A DNA stretch of 64,000 nt, taken from the NCBI GenBank assembly GCA_963772845.1, contig CAVYYW010000010.1:119333-183332 (forward strand), given 5' to 3'. Of the stretch, positions 42,045 to 50,264 are shown in pieces. Origin of the DNA: CAVYYW01 sp963772845. Its GTDB lineage: Bacteria > Bacillota > Bacilli > Bacillales > Sporolactobacillaceae. Every line of letters starts with the position of its first letter. Position 1 is the first letter of the stretch. The translations under genes and the position numbers were made by a program. Under the pieces are notes generated by a model. The model was not told the DNA's origin. It worked only from the letters and a program-made list of their open reading frames with translations, and did not search any database.

Positions 42045-42125
42045 TTAGGGAAGTGGCAGGCAAACTATTGAAAGTGGCGGGCAAACCATAAGAAGTGGCA
42101 GACAAACCATGGGAAGTGGACAAAA
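42045..42125. repeat. 21-bp tandem array next to R1 copy C
   Basis: AAGTGG starts at 42051, 42072, 42093 and 42114, an exact 21-bp period, with units like GAAGTGGCAGACAAACCATGG. Read on the minus strand these units (CTGCCACTTC...GGTTTG) resemble the CTGTCCACTTTC...GATTT units of 2140-2240. Confidence 0.8.
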
Positions 42126-42149
42126 GTCATTCGAATGGGAACGGTCCCA

Positions 42150-42316
42150 CCCCATCTTGAAGCACGTTCAAGACCGATTCGGAAGCTGATTTTTCGTTGG
42201 TCTTGTGAAAATCAGCTTAATCTCATGAAAAATCCTAAAAAACTGATGATTTTTCATACCTTATTTGAATTTTTTATAATGCAGTTGAAACGGTGCGTCA
42301 ATGCGCACCGCTCATT
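42150..42316 (-). repeat. R1 three-hairpin repeat, copy C (inverted)
   Basis: All three stems of R1 are present in reverse order: AAGCTGATTTT/AAAATCAGCTT (42183-42218), TGAAAAATC/GATTTTTCA (42226-42256), and CGGTGCG/CGCACCG (42291-42310). CCGATTCGG is at 42174-42182. Loops have different sequences and lengths from copies A and B. Read in element orientation it is followed by GGGACCGTTCCC and the 21-bp array. Confidence 0.85.
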
Positions 42317-42320
42317 AGGA

Positions 42321-42476
42321 AACAAATAAAGAAAACCTGGCTTATCGCAAGCCTTTAATGGCGAAAGCCTTAGTTGCGAGCCAGCTGCTTGAGCAACCAT
42401 CATTGCAGGCTTGTGCCGAGTTTGAGTGAAGCTGAAACATAGGCACAATGTTTTAGTACTTTATTCCGCTTTCTCG
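42321..42476 (+). repeat. R2 interspersed repeat, copy 2
   Basis: Matches 7309-7462 from AAATAAAGAAAA to TTATTCCGCTTTC. It abuts R1 copy C with about 5 bp between. Stems GGCTT/AAGCC, GTTGC/GCAAC and GTGCC/GGCAC are present and are longer than in copy 1. Confidence 0.8.
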
Positions 42477-42519
42477 CTTTAGCGAAGTTAACATTCTTAA
42501 AGTACACGTTAATTAAAGC

Positions 42520-42775
42520 GGAGCGTGAGAGACTCCTCAATAAAATGCCCATGCTTATTGAAAGCAAGAAATATCCGAGACTCCTACGGAAGCAGCACGC
42601 GCTCGAAGATCCACTTTGGCAAACAAAGAGACCACGCCAAAGTTAGCTGAGGCCGTGCCCGTGGAAAGCGAGGGTATTTCCGCTTTCAATGTATTGCATC
42701 CGTATTTTCTTCGTGCGGTGTGGAATCGAAGATGTTATTTCAAGTGCTACAGGATCAGCATGGGCCCTTGGGAAG
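42520..42775 (-). repeat. R3 interspersed repeat, orientation B
   Basis: Contains GAGAGACTCCTCAATAAAAT, CCGAGACTCCTACGGAAGC, GCACGCGCTCGAAGATCCAC, TTTGGC/GCCAAAG arms, GGCCGTGCCCGTGGAAAGCG, and the right flank TTCCGCTTTCAATGTATTGC and TCAAGTGCTACAGGATCAGC. Confidence 0.8.
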
Positions 42776-42895
42776 CCAAAAGAAAAATGATAAAAGCGAA
42801 TTTTCTTCATTCTTTTCCTTGCGCATTCTTATGTTTTATCCCTTGCCTAATTGGGAAGTTGATTAATATAAGAAAGTAAAAGGAGAGGTTAAAGA

Positions 42896-43099
42896 ATGAA
42901 AGAATATAGCGTTGTACCCGATAAAGATGCAACAGGCTGGTATGTAAAAATTGAAGATGTGGCACCCCTAGAGCTTTATCCTGAACGGGATATTGCTGTG
43001 GAGGAAGCTGAAAAACTAGCTAAGGAAAATCAGCCAAGTAAAGTAGTAATCATGGATCAACACCATGAGGTCGAAGAAAAAAGAACATTTGGCGTCTGA
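42896..43099 (+). CDS. DUF2188 small protein
   Basis: A 67-residue protein with one small alpha/beta domain. The pattern EYSVVPDKDATGWYVKIEDV, then DIAVEEAEKLAKENQPSKVV, MDQHHEVEEKRTFG matches the DUF2188 family, found in many bacteria with no assigned role. The ATG has AGGAGAGG about ten bases upstream. It is monocistronic, bounded by repeats on the left and a strong terminator on the right. Confidence 0.8.
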   Translation: MKEYSVVPDKDATGWYVKIEDVAPLELYPERDIAVEEAEKLAKENQPSKVVIMDQHHEVEEKRTFGV

Positions 43100-43101
43100 T
43101 T

Positions 43102-43142
43102 CAAAAAAGCCGTTCTGCAGAAATGCAGAACGGCTTTTTTTC
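43102..43142 (+). terminator. Bidirectional terminator
   Basis: AAAAAAGCCGTTCTGCA pairs with TGCAGAACGGCTTTTTT around a GAAA tetraloop. It lies between the DUF2188 gene and the end of the GNAT pseudogene, and could serve both. Confidence 0.93.
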
Positions 43143-43154
43143 GGCTATAATGGA

Positions 43155-44020
43155 TTAACCGGAAATCTCTTGTGTTTCAAATTCCAGGTTAATGACATCA
43201 AGGAGCGGTTCATAGCCTATTGCCATATAAATCTTATTCGAGGTTGGGTTATCCAGATCCGTATAAAGGTTGGTAGAATGATAGCCTTGATCGAGCATTT
43301 TTTGAGAAAGCAAAGCCACACATTGAGAGGCATAACCGTTTCTTCGATAGTTCAAGCGGCGTATAGACATAATTTATTGTAATGGAATGTTTTATTGGCC
43401 TTGTCGTGCAGGCCATCGTCAATGGGATGTTCTGTTCATCTGTTAAAAAGTGAAGACGCTGATCATTGATCATTCGACGTGCGGTGTCAGCGCTTTTTTC
43501 TTTCGTTATAGGAAGATTAACATCCTCACAGAAACTAAGCACCCAGGCGGATGCGGTATTCAAATCAGGTTTTTCAGCTAAGCGGAGCTGAAGGGAAGGA
43601 TGCCAGGGCTTCGGGATTTTTCACTTCAGAAAGCTTATAAATCCGCTGGTTTCTTACTTTCTTAATCGGTATATTATGAAGTTCTTCCCATTTTTCCCCG
43701 AGTTTATAGACGGCTTCTTTTTCTCCAACAAAACCGCCAATGGAATTAAAATTGCGAGACAGACTTTTGCAAATGATTAAAGAATCCGTATCATTTAAAG
43801 GTTGAAGAAAAGCGGCCGCCATCTGATGATGATTGGCAGTCTGCAAAAAAACTGCTGCAGGCAAATCTTGTTTAAAATAGATGCCCATGGCCTGCAAAGA
43901 GGGGATAGCAGGGTTGTTCAAAATCCCGAGTGGGAGGTTGTTTTTTTCCTGCTCCTTTTCGAGATAAGGAATGACTGCACCTTTAAACGTCTGCATATCT
44001 TGATAAGCCACTAGCGTCAT
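43155..44020 (-). pseudogene. Frameshifted GNAT acetyltransferase gene
   Basis: Three minus-strand frames join into one GNAT protein of about 285 residues. 43574-44020 gives MTLVAYQDMQTFKGAVIPYL to the stop after SAPLS. A second frame continues LRLAEKPDLNTASAWVLSFC to INYVYTPLE. The third gives YRRNGYASQCVALLSQKML, the acetyl-CoA binding motif, to the C-terminus at 43155. The first shift lies near 43580 and the second is an extra base near 43352. Each join restores family order. The start has GGGGGACGG upstream. Two independent shifts argue for a real pseudogene rather than one sequencing error. Confidence 0.8.
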
Positions 44021-44108
44021 CGCATCCGTCCCCCAATCCTTTTAAACGATAGTATAGTGTGAATGTTAAAAAAATGCAATGAATCAATTATTTAGATTAA
44101 GCGCTTTG

Positions 44109-44396
44109 TTATTCGTCCAGCCATGAAATTTCAGACAGTAGCTGAAACCGGAACATCCCGAGGATAAATGACATATACGTGTCCTGTCTGACGATCACTT
44201 GGTAGGAGTGATCCGCATGACTGTAAAACAGAGCGTCTGTATATATATTATTGGTTTCGAAAAATTTCCGGACCTGCCGCAGCTGCTTCAGACCTTCCTC
44301 GCTTTTTGTACGAATATTGAATTCAAAATCCTGTTTGTTCCGCGACTCTTCAAGCTCAATTAATGATTGATCCACTTTATAGTGCAATTTCTTCAT
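44109..44396 (-). CDS. Hypothetical soluble protein
   Basis: A 95-residue protein with an N-terminal charged helical part (KLHYKVDQSLIELEESRNKQ) and a C-terminal half rich in aromatic residues (NIYTDALFYSHADHSYQVIV, FILGMFRFQLLSEISWLDE). The build looks like a small alpha/beta fold. I do not recognise the family. The start has GAAGGAGC upstream; ATG 44399 is the alternative. It starts 16 bp after the stop of the permease gene on the same strand and is probably cotranscribed with it. Confidence 0.65.
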   Translation of the reverse strand: MKKLHYKVDQSLIELEESRNKQDFEFNIRTKSEEGLKQLRQVRKFFETNNIYTDALFYSHADHSYQVIVRQDTYMSFILGMFRFQLLSEISWLDE

Positions 44397-44411
44397 CATT
44401 CCAGCTCCTTC

Positions 44412-45698
44412 TTAGATAAGATACCGTAAATATATATAACCCATTGAAATGAGGACGGAAAGGACCATAACAGGCAATCCGATCATCATGAATTTCACAA
44501 AAGAAATTTTATAGCCTTCTTTACCAGCAAGGCCGGCAACAATCACATTCGCACTGGCACCGATCAATGTCCCGTTTCCCCCGAGACAGGCGCCAAGGGC
44601 GAGACTCCACCATAACGGTTCTAAATTATCGATACCCAATTGTCCCATTTCTTTAACAAGAGGAATCATAGTGGCGACAAACGGAATATTATCAACAAAA
44701 GCTGAGGCGAAGGCGCTTAGCCATAGGACAAGAAAAGAACTGGCAAGAAGATCGCCGCCGGTCAAGGCAATGCCATACGTTGCAACTTTCTCAATAATAC
44801 CCGTTTCAATCAACCCTGATACGAGAACGAATAACCCTGTGAAGAAAAAGATTGTTGTCCATTCAACTTTACTTAATGAATTTTCCAGATAACTCTCCCC
44901 GGAAAGCAGCAGAAGTAAAAATGCGCCTCCGAGAGCGATCGTGGCGGATTCCACTCCGATAATCTGGTGGACAAAAAATCCGAAGATTGTCAGGGCAAGG
45001 ACGACAATAGACTTGATCAGCAGGACTTTGTCTGTAATTTCATCTTTCTCGTCCAGCGACATCATGCTCTCCTTAGCTTCAGAAGAGGCATGCATTTGCT
45101 TGCGGTATATAAAGGCGAGCAACGCGATCACGACCACTGCAATTATAAAGATAACAGGAGCCAGATTCGTGATGAAATCCATGAATGATAATTCTTTTAC
45201 TGCGCTTCCGATCATGATATTCGGCGGATCACCGATCATGGTAGCGGTTCCGCCTATATTAGACATCATGACTTCAGAAATCAGGTAAGGCATAGGCGAG
45301 ACACCAAGCTGCCTTGTGATGCTGAAAGTGACCGGCACCATCAATAAGACGGTTGTGACATTATCCAGGAAAGCTGAGCCAATCGCGGTAATCAGAGATA
45401 GAGCGACCAGGATGGCCAAGGGACTGCCATTCACTTTTTTTGCAGACCAAATCGCAATAAATTTGAACAGGCCAGTTTCAGCGGTAATCGTCACAATAAT
45501 CATCATACCGGTTAGCAAGCCAAGGGTGTTAAAGTCAATATGATGAAGCGCTGATTCCTGGCTGACAACACCGAATAAAATCATCAGTGCACCGCCGAGC
45601 ATGGCGATAATCGTTCTGTGAATTCTCTCTGAGATGATGATGGCATAGGTTACTAGAAATATCCCAAGAGCAATAATTGCTTCGTTCGTCACGTGCAT
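44412..45698 (-). CDS. ArsB/NhaD-type ion permease
   Basis: A 428-residue integral membrane transporter with 10 to 12 helices and two inverted repeats. The first carries AFLDNVTTVLLMVPVTFSIT and GGTATMIGDPPNIMIGSA, and the second carries AFVDNIPFVATMIPLVKEMG and GGNGTLIGASANVIVAGLA. These paired motifs define the ion transporter superfamily that includes ArsB, NhaD and the P protein. No arsenic genes are adjacent, so sodium/proton exchange or another anion is as likely. ATG 45698 has AGAAAGG upstream. A strong hairpin lies in the leader. Confidence 0.87.
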   Translation of the reverse strand: MHVTNEAIIALGIFLVTYAIIISERIHRTIIAMLGGALMILFGVVSQESALHHIDFNTLGLLTGMMIIVTITAETGLFKFIAIWSAKKVNGSPLAILVALSLITAIGSAFLDNVTTVLLMVPVTFSITRQLGVSPMPYLISEVMMSNIGGTATMIGDPPNIMIGSAVKELSFMDFITNLAPVIFIIAVVVIALLAFIYRKQMHASSEAKESMMSLDEKDEITDKVLLIKSIVVLALTIFGFFVHQIIGVESATIALGGAFLLLLLSGESYLENSLSKVEWTTIFFFTGLFVLVSGLIETGIIEKVATYGIALTGGDLLASSFLVLWLSAFASAFVDNIPFVATMIPLVKEMGQLGIDNLEPLWWSLALGACLGGNGTLIGASANVIVAGLAGKEGYKISFVKFMMIGLPVMVLSVLISMGYIYLRYLI

Positions 45699-45742
45699 CA
45701 ACCTTTCTTTATTGGTATTATTTGTAAATTAAAAACAACAAA

Positions 45743-45768
45743 GAGGAGCCTGCTGTGACAGGCTCCTC
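45743..45768 (-). terminator. Hairpin in the leader of the permease gene
   Basis: GAGGAGCCTG pairs with CAGGCTCCTC around a 6-nt loop. On the minus strand it is followed by TTTGTTGTTTTTAATTT, 45 bp before the permease start. It could be a leader attenuator, or the terminator of a lost upstream gene. Confidence 0.5.
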
Positions 45769-45949
45769 CAGATGACTCAAATGATTTAGTTGTTTCCGTT
45801 CATTTTATATATATTAATTGTATCAATTTTTTATTCTTCAATCAAGCTGGAGGGGGTTGTCTGGTTTTTAATTGACGGAGTAAATGCAGATGTTTATACT
45901 ATTAGAACAGCTATATAGGGCATTTTATTACGCAAGAGGAGGAAACATA

Positions 45950-46234
45950 ATGTATGTTTCAGTAACGACCATTCCCATTCCTGATGAGGCAATGGTACCC
46001 AGAATGGAAGCAAGCTTTGCTAAAAATATGCCCAATTTAAGAGAAATTGACGGTTTTGTCAGTTTTGAACTGTGGAAGCAGAAAGGGCAAGTGAAATCAA
46101 TCACGCATTGGCAATCTAAAGAAGCCTTTGAGCGTTATGCCAATAGTGAAACATTCAAAAAACACCATAATGGCGGCGGCCACCGTCAGGCAAAAGTTGA
46201 ATATTATGAAGCGGCAACTTTTAATGAACAATAA
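45950..46234 (+). CDS. Antibiotic biosynthesis monooxygenase (ABM) fold protein
   Basis: A 94-residue ferredoxin-like alpha/beta protein of the ABM family, related to HmoA/HmoB heme-degrading proteins. Characteristic parts are MYVSVTTIPIPDEAM, LREIDGFVSFELWKQKGQ, SITHWQSKEAFERYANSETF and a C-terminal VEYYEA strand. The start ATG 45950 follows GAGGAGG. An in-frame codon at 45884 has no site. It is monocistronic with its own terminator. A heme monooxygenase role is possible but not shown by a specific residue. Confidence 0.82.
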   Translation: MYVSVTTIPIPDEAMVPRMEASFAKNMPNLREIDGFVSFELWKQKGQVKSITHWQSKEAFERYANSETFKKHHNGGGHRQAKVEYYEAATFNEQ

Positions 46235-46248
46235 AAGCTATGTTGCAA

Positions 46249-46277
46249 GGAGAGCTGGAAATCCAGCTCTCTTTTTG
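46249..46277 (+). terminator. Rho-independent terminator
   Basis: GAGAGCTGGA pairs perfectly with TCCAGCTCTC around AA, followed by five T. Confidence 0.9.
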
Positions 46278-46332
46278 TATGTGTTTTGTTAAAATGGGGA
46301 ATGCGAAGTATTACTTAGATCCCTGATGTGGC

Positions 46333-46600
46333 CACTGAAAAGTCCTTCTATGAGAAAGGGTTGTTGATTCCGTTTCAGGCACTCGCTTTCCGTGGGCAAC
46401 GCTTCAGCCTCCTTTGAAGAAAACCACTTCCTGCGGGGTCTTCAGCTGTTGCTTTTCCCACAGGAGTCTCGTGCCCTCCACTCCACTCAATCAAAATGCG
46501 AATGTGAATTTCCACTACACTTAAAATGCATTAGATTTTCAGTGGACTTTCGCGGATTCCGCAGGTCTTGACATAACATCTTCGGAGCCATCTCGCAAGA
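46333..46600 (+). repeat. R3 repeat, diverged copy
   Basis: The terminal motif CCACTGAAAAGTCC is at 46333. GGTTGTTGATTCCG, CACTCGCTTTCCGTGGGCAA, CGCTTCAGC, and CACAGGAGTCTCGTGCC with CACTCAATCAAAATGCG follow in R3 order. The central hairpin is replaced. It ends close to the epimerase remnant. Confidence 0.65.
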
Positions 46601-46635
46601 AAATGCAAACCAACCCATCATAAAATGGAAATGCC

Positions 46636-46907
46636 ATGTCTCTTGATTCGATTGAAAATAGTGATTACAACGGCATATATAATGCAACGGGACCGAATCC
46701 TGTTACGAATAAAAGTTCATGAAAACACTGCGGAAAGTCGAAGGAAAGAGATGGTCCTCTCCTGTTCCCTCACCTTATGTGTGGCTGGAAGCCTATACCG
46801 TGATGAGGACGGAGCCAAGCTTAGCATTAACGGGCAGAAAATGTATACCTGGTCGATTGCTGGAAGGTGGGTTTACCTTTGCGCACACTGATTTAGAAAC
46901 TGCCTGA
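46636..46907 (+). pseudogene. 3' remnant of a TIGR01777 (SDR39) NAD-epimerase, YfhF-like
   Basis: 46636-46703 encodes SLDSIENSDYNGIYNATGPNPVTNK. After a one-base shift near 46705 the next frame gives FMKTLRKVEGKRWSSPVPSP and LTGRKCIPGRLLEGGFTFAH to a stop at 46905-46907. The order NATxPNPVTN, then PVPxxxx, then a glycine-arginine-x-x-P-x-x-LLExGFxF end, is that of the C-terminal part of TIGR01777/DUF1731 epimerases. The N-terminal NAD-binding two thirds are missing. R3-like sequence lies upstream. Confidence 0.7.
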
Positions 46908-46919
46908 GGGACTTATCGT

Positions 46920-47939
46920 CTAAGGAACAATTCTTTTAATAAAAGGAATCTTTCTTAAAATATATACCACAGCAAAGCTGAGGATTGAAATGATGACAAT
47001 GTCAACAGGTACGGTAATGAACGTCATTTTCTGTACGTTAATATATTCGAAGATCCAGTTTCGAAACATTGGATGAATCAGGTAAATGCCGAAGCTTAAA
47101 TTGCTTAACTGCACAATTTTCTTCTTGTGAGACGGTTTCACTTTTATTGATTTACCAGCAATAAAAATGGCTGCAGCTATAAGAATGGTGTTGGGCCGAA
47201 GGTAAGCATAAAAGGTCTGGTCAAGGGCCCCATTATTGCGGATGGTCATATAAAGCGTACCAAAATATGTGATCACCAAGGATAATATAGCAAGCACGTA
47301 AATCAGCCATCTTTTGGGGGCAGATAGACTGTATTTGCTAAGATAATAGCCAAGAATAAAGAAACCAATGTAGCTGCTGACGGTTCTGAAGAGATAATGG
47401 ATATTGACATCAAATAAAGCGTTGATCACCGGGATAAAGGAAGCAATAAACCAGAGAGAAAGAAAGTATAAAAGGTTTTTCTGATCAGCTGCCTTAATAT
47501 ACAAACGAAAAATAGGCGTTGCTAAATAAAGTCCAATGATCATGTACATAAACCATAAATGCCAGTACACATCAACATTAAGTACGTCCTTCACAGCGGT
47601 ACTGAAGGTGAAATCTTCTCCATAGTGGATATGGCGGTAAATGAAGTAAATGATGATCCAGACAATAAAAGGAAGGATGACCTTGTTCAGACGTTTCTTG
47701 AAAAAGACTCCCACTGGCTCATCCTGGTTCGTGCTTAACAGCAGCGCGCCGCTGACCATGACAAACAAGGGTACGCACCATCGTGTTATGCTGTTAAAAA
47801 AGTTTCCGATGAACCAGGAGGAGGGATCATGAACATAGTGATAGGTTGTTGGCGAAGAGGTATGCAAAATAACAACAGCAAAAATTGCCAGAATTCTAAG
47901 CACATCCAGATAAAGAATCCTCTTATGCGAATGATTCAT
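46920..47939 (-). CDS. Acyltransferase 3 family membrane protein
   Basis: A 339-residue membrane protein with about ten helices. The N-terminal motif KRILYLDVLRILAIFAVVILHTSS carries the conserved His of acyltransferase 3 enzymes. RWCVPLFVMVSGALLL and HLWFMYMIIGLYLATPIFR also fit the family, which O-acetylates cell-wall or surface sugars (OafA and WecH types). I chose MNHSHKRI at 47939, with AGGAGG six bases upstream, over the 48032 in-frame codon. A divergent VanZ gene lies 242 bp away with a hairpin between. Confidence 0.88.
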   Translation of the reverse strand: MNHSHKRILYLDVLRILAIFAVVILHTSSPTTYHYVHDPSSWFIGNFFNSITRWCVPLFVMVSGALLLSTNQDEPVGVFFKKRLNKVILPFIVWIIIYFIYRHIHYGEDFTFSTAVKDVLNVDVYWHLWFMYMIIGLYLATPIFRLYIKAADQKNLLYFLSLWFIASFIPVINALFDVNIHYLFRTVSSYIGFFILGYYLSKYSLSAPKRWLIYVLAILSLVITYFGTLYMTIRNNGALDQTFYAYLRPNTILIAAAIFIAGKSIKVKPSHKKKIVQLSNLSFGIYLIHPMFRNWIFEYINVQKMTFITVPVDIVIISILSFAVVYILRKIPFIKRIVP

Positions 47940-48048
47940 AGGGAACCTCCTAAGAAAAAATTCTAAAAAGTGAAACCTTATTTGATCCATAAGAAAGACA
48001 AAGCCGTCGAAAGAGCTTATGATTCGAGGCACTGCAAGTCATCTTTTA

Positions 48049-48087
48049 TTTTTAAGAAGGAACGGCAATTGTGGGCACTTCTTAAAA
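48049..48087. other. Intergenic inverted repeat
   Basis: TTTTTAAGAAG and CTTCTTAAAA pair over ten bases with an 18-nt loop, between the divergent acyltransferase and VanZ genes. An operator role is possible; nothing more supports it. Confidence 0.35.
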
Positions 48088-48181
48088 GTCTCAGATAATA
48101 TTATTTTTACCGAAAAATTAAAAGACAACCTTCAAAGTGGATATTTATTAGGGGTTGTTATGATGGAGGGGATGGAAAAAG

Positions 48182-48673
48182 ATGATGAAAGGGCTGAGAA
48201 CCCTTATTTGGGTGCTGTTTGTGATGTACATTTTATTTATGATAAACCTTTTGTTCTTGGATGCTAGAGGAGCCGGTTATCACTTTTCTTATAACCTTGT
48301 GCCGTTTGCTACGATTCAAAATTACATTGTGAATTTCAACGCCTTTAACTTTTCAATCTGGTTTTTAAATTTATTCGGTAATATCCTGGCATTTATGCCT
48401 TTAACAATTTTTGTGCCGATATTGTTCCGGAAAATAAATTCGTATAGCCGGGTCTTCATCTTAAGTTTTTTAGCCACTTTGGCAGTTGAACTGACGCAGC
48501 TTCTTTTAAAAAGAGGGGCTTTTGATGTTGATGACATGATTTTGAATACATTAGGCGGAATTGCCGGATACGCCGTATTAAAACTAGTCCTTTCAGTGTT
48601 GAAGGTACTGGATTTCAAAAATAAGAAAAAAGATGACTCTATAAGAAATCAGGACAAAACTGAAATGAAGTAA
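48182..48673 (+). CDS. VanZ-family membrane protein
   Basis: A 163-residue protein with four or five helices. The N-terminal TLIWVLFVMYILFMINLLFL, then NLVPFATIQNYI, FNLFGNILAFMPL-like NLFGNILAFMPLTIFVPILF, VELTQLLLKRGAFDVDDMIL and NTLGGIAGYAVL are the standard VanZ-like blocks. Family members modify susceptibility to teicoplanin or envelope stress in some species. ATG 48182 or 48185; GGAGGGG lies somewhat far upstream. No van cluster is present. Confidence 0.85.
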   Translation: MMKGLRTLIWVLFVMYILFMINLLFLDARGAGYHFSYNLVPFATIQNYIVNFNAFNFSIWFLNLFGNILAFMPLTIFVPILFRKINSYSRVFILSFLATLAVELTQLLLKRGAFDVDDMILNTLGGIAGYAVLKLVLSVLKVLDFKNKKKDDSIRNQDKTEMK

Positions 48674-48725
48674 AATTTGGGGATAAAGGGATGAAGCTGG
48701 GGGGCTCACCTGTCGCTGTTGAGAC

Positions 48726-48900
48726 CAATGAAAAAGTCCCCCCGGTGTGATGTGGTTGTTGATTTTCGCTCCAGGCTGCTCGCTTTCCACGGGCACGGCC
48801 TCAGCTAACTTTGGCGTGGTTTCTTTGTGCGCCAAAGTGGATCTTCGGACGCGTGCTGGTCCCGTTGGAGTCTCGCACCTTCCGCTTCAATCAACGTGCT
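48726..48900 (+). repeat. R3 interspersed repeat, orientation A
   Basis: A well preserved copy with the terminal motif ACCAATGAAAAAGTCCCC, then GGTTGTTGATTTTCGCTCCA, CGCTTTCCACGGGCACGGCC, AACTTTGGCG/CGCCAAAGT, GGATCTTCGGACGCGTGCTG, GAGTCTCGCACC and CGCTTCAATCAACGTGCT. Confidence 0.85.
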
Positions 48901-48933
48901 TCAGGCCTGGTGATGGACTTTAGAAGTTATTGC

Positions 48934-49140
48934 CTCGGATGGTCCTAAACGGTAGCTTTACAGCTATCAATTCGAGTTAAAGTGCGGCGGTGCCTAAAAG
49001 GCAGCTTTACGGCCATCAATTCGAGTTAGAGTGCGTCGGATGGACCTAAACGCTAGTTTTACGACCATCCAATTCGAGTTAGAGCGTGTCGGATGGTACT
49101 AAACGGTAGCTTTACGGCCACCTATTCGAGTTCGATGCGT
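48934..49140. repeat. Minisatellite of about 52 bp, four units
   Basis: Units start near 48934, 48986, 49035 and 49088. Shared parts are TCGGATGG, CTAAACGGTAGCTTTACGGC and CATCAATTCGAGTTAGAGTG. Each full unit has GATGG and CCATC arms. The sequence is unrelated to the 29-kb array, although the period is the same. Confidence 0.8.
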
Positions 49141-49277
49141 GGGATGTGAATTCAAGGATGTTGTTTCAAGTCCTGCGGAATTAGCGATCTAAACGAAACC
49201 CCCAGCACTCCTTAAGGAAGCTCGGCTAAGCACGTCCTCTGCTTTATCGGTTCCGCGAATTTAAAATTTCTAAAAGT

Positions 49278-49327
49278 AAAAAAAGTGCCGATCACATTCC
49301 TTTGCGGAAATGTGACCGGCACTTTAA
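49278..49327 (-). terminator. Terminator of the STAS gene
   Basis: AAAGTGCCG-TCACATT pairs with AATGTGA-CGGCACTTT (small asymmetry), followed on the minus strand by a T-run. Confidence 0.88.
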
Positions 49328-49392
49328 AATCTTTCAGCGACCTCAGGAAAACAAGCCGCTTTCCTCTAAATTAATATAGTGAATGAGCACCA

Positions 49393-50061
49393 TTAACTCA
49401 TCGAAGAAAACGTCATATCTTTCTTTTCCATTAGAGATTGAAGGGCGGTGCGGAAGGTAAGATGACAGTTTAGATGATCGACCTTTACCCCGCCATAAAC
49501 GATGCTTTTGATGACCTCAGGTGAGAATCCGACGTACAGCGCTTCAACTCCCATTAAGTGGAGGGAAGCGTTAAGCTGCGAGATTTGCTGAGACATCGCT
49601 TCGACTCCAATATCGTTAACGTTGTCCTTGTAAATCGCCGTAAAATCAATGATCGCTGTATCAACATTGTGAAGGTTATTTAGAATTTTTGTGCGAATAG
49701 AATCAAACCGTTCCTCTGTTAACTGTCCGGTAATAGGCACGAGAATGGTGTTAGGGACGATGGATGGAATGATGGGTGCCTGCAATTCCATAATAAGATT
49801 CTCAGAGTGATTCAGTGATTCATTTAAACGTTTGATTAACTTATATGCGACGTCTTCGTAAGAAGCACCTGCGTCTTTTGTCTGTAAAAGTTCTTCTATC
49901 TCATGACGATTATTTTTTATAAATTCCTCTAGCGGTTCATTTTTATTAAAAATAAAGTTATCCAAATTTAATTCCCCCAGCTTTTCATTAGCCTCATTAT
50001 ACATAATTTTGTAAGCTTCTTCTAGGTGAATTTCAAACTCTCCACAATAAAGAGATTTCAC
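49393..50061 (-). CDS. STAS-domain protein, RsbR-like
   Basis: A 222-residue protein. The C-terminal 115 residues form a STAS domain: PIIPSIVPNTILVPITGQLT, IIDFTAIYKDNVNDIG, LHLMGVEALYVGFSPEVIKSIV. Such domains occur in the RsbR/RsbS stressosome proteins. The N-terminal 100 residues are acidic and helical and do not show the globin-like fold clearly. The start is uncertain: GTG 50061 has no good ribosome site, and an internal ATG 57 bases later is possible. It is divergent from the glycosylation operon. A role in stress signalling is inferred only from the domain. Confidence 0.75.
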   Translation of the reverse strand: MKSLYCGEFEIHLEEAYKIMYNEANEKLGELNLDNFIFNKNEPLEEFIKNNRHEIEELLQTKDAGASYEDVAYKLIKRLNESLNHSENLIMELQAPIIPSIVPNTILVPITGQLTEERFDSIRTKILNNLHNVDTAIIDFTAIYKDNVNDIGVEAMSQQISQLNASLHLMGVEALYVGFSPEVIKSIVYGGVKVDHLNCHLTFRTALQSLMEKKDMTFSSMS

Positions 50062-50264
50062 AACAGGTTGAACTTTATCTTTCTTTCCTGTGTCTATTTA
50101 CACAGAAACAATCAAGCGAGGCGAATAGCACCTTCCTAAAAGGGGTAGGTTGATAATGAGTTTCGGGTTTCGGTCATATTTGTCTGGCGCGGCTTTCATT
50201 AAGATAAAGGCGTTCTGAACATGCAATCAAGGACCGTAAGTCAAATGGATTAGAAGGAGAGAAT

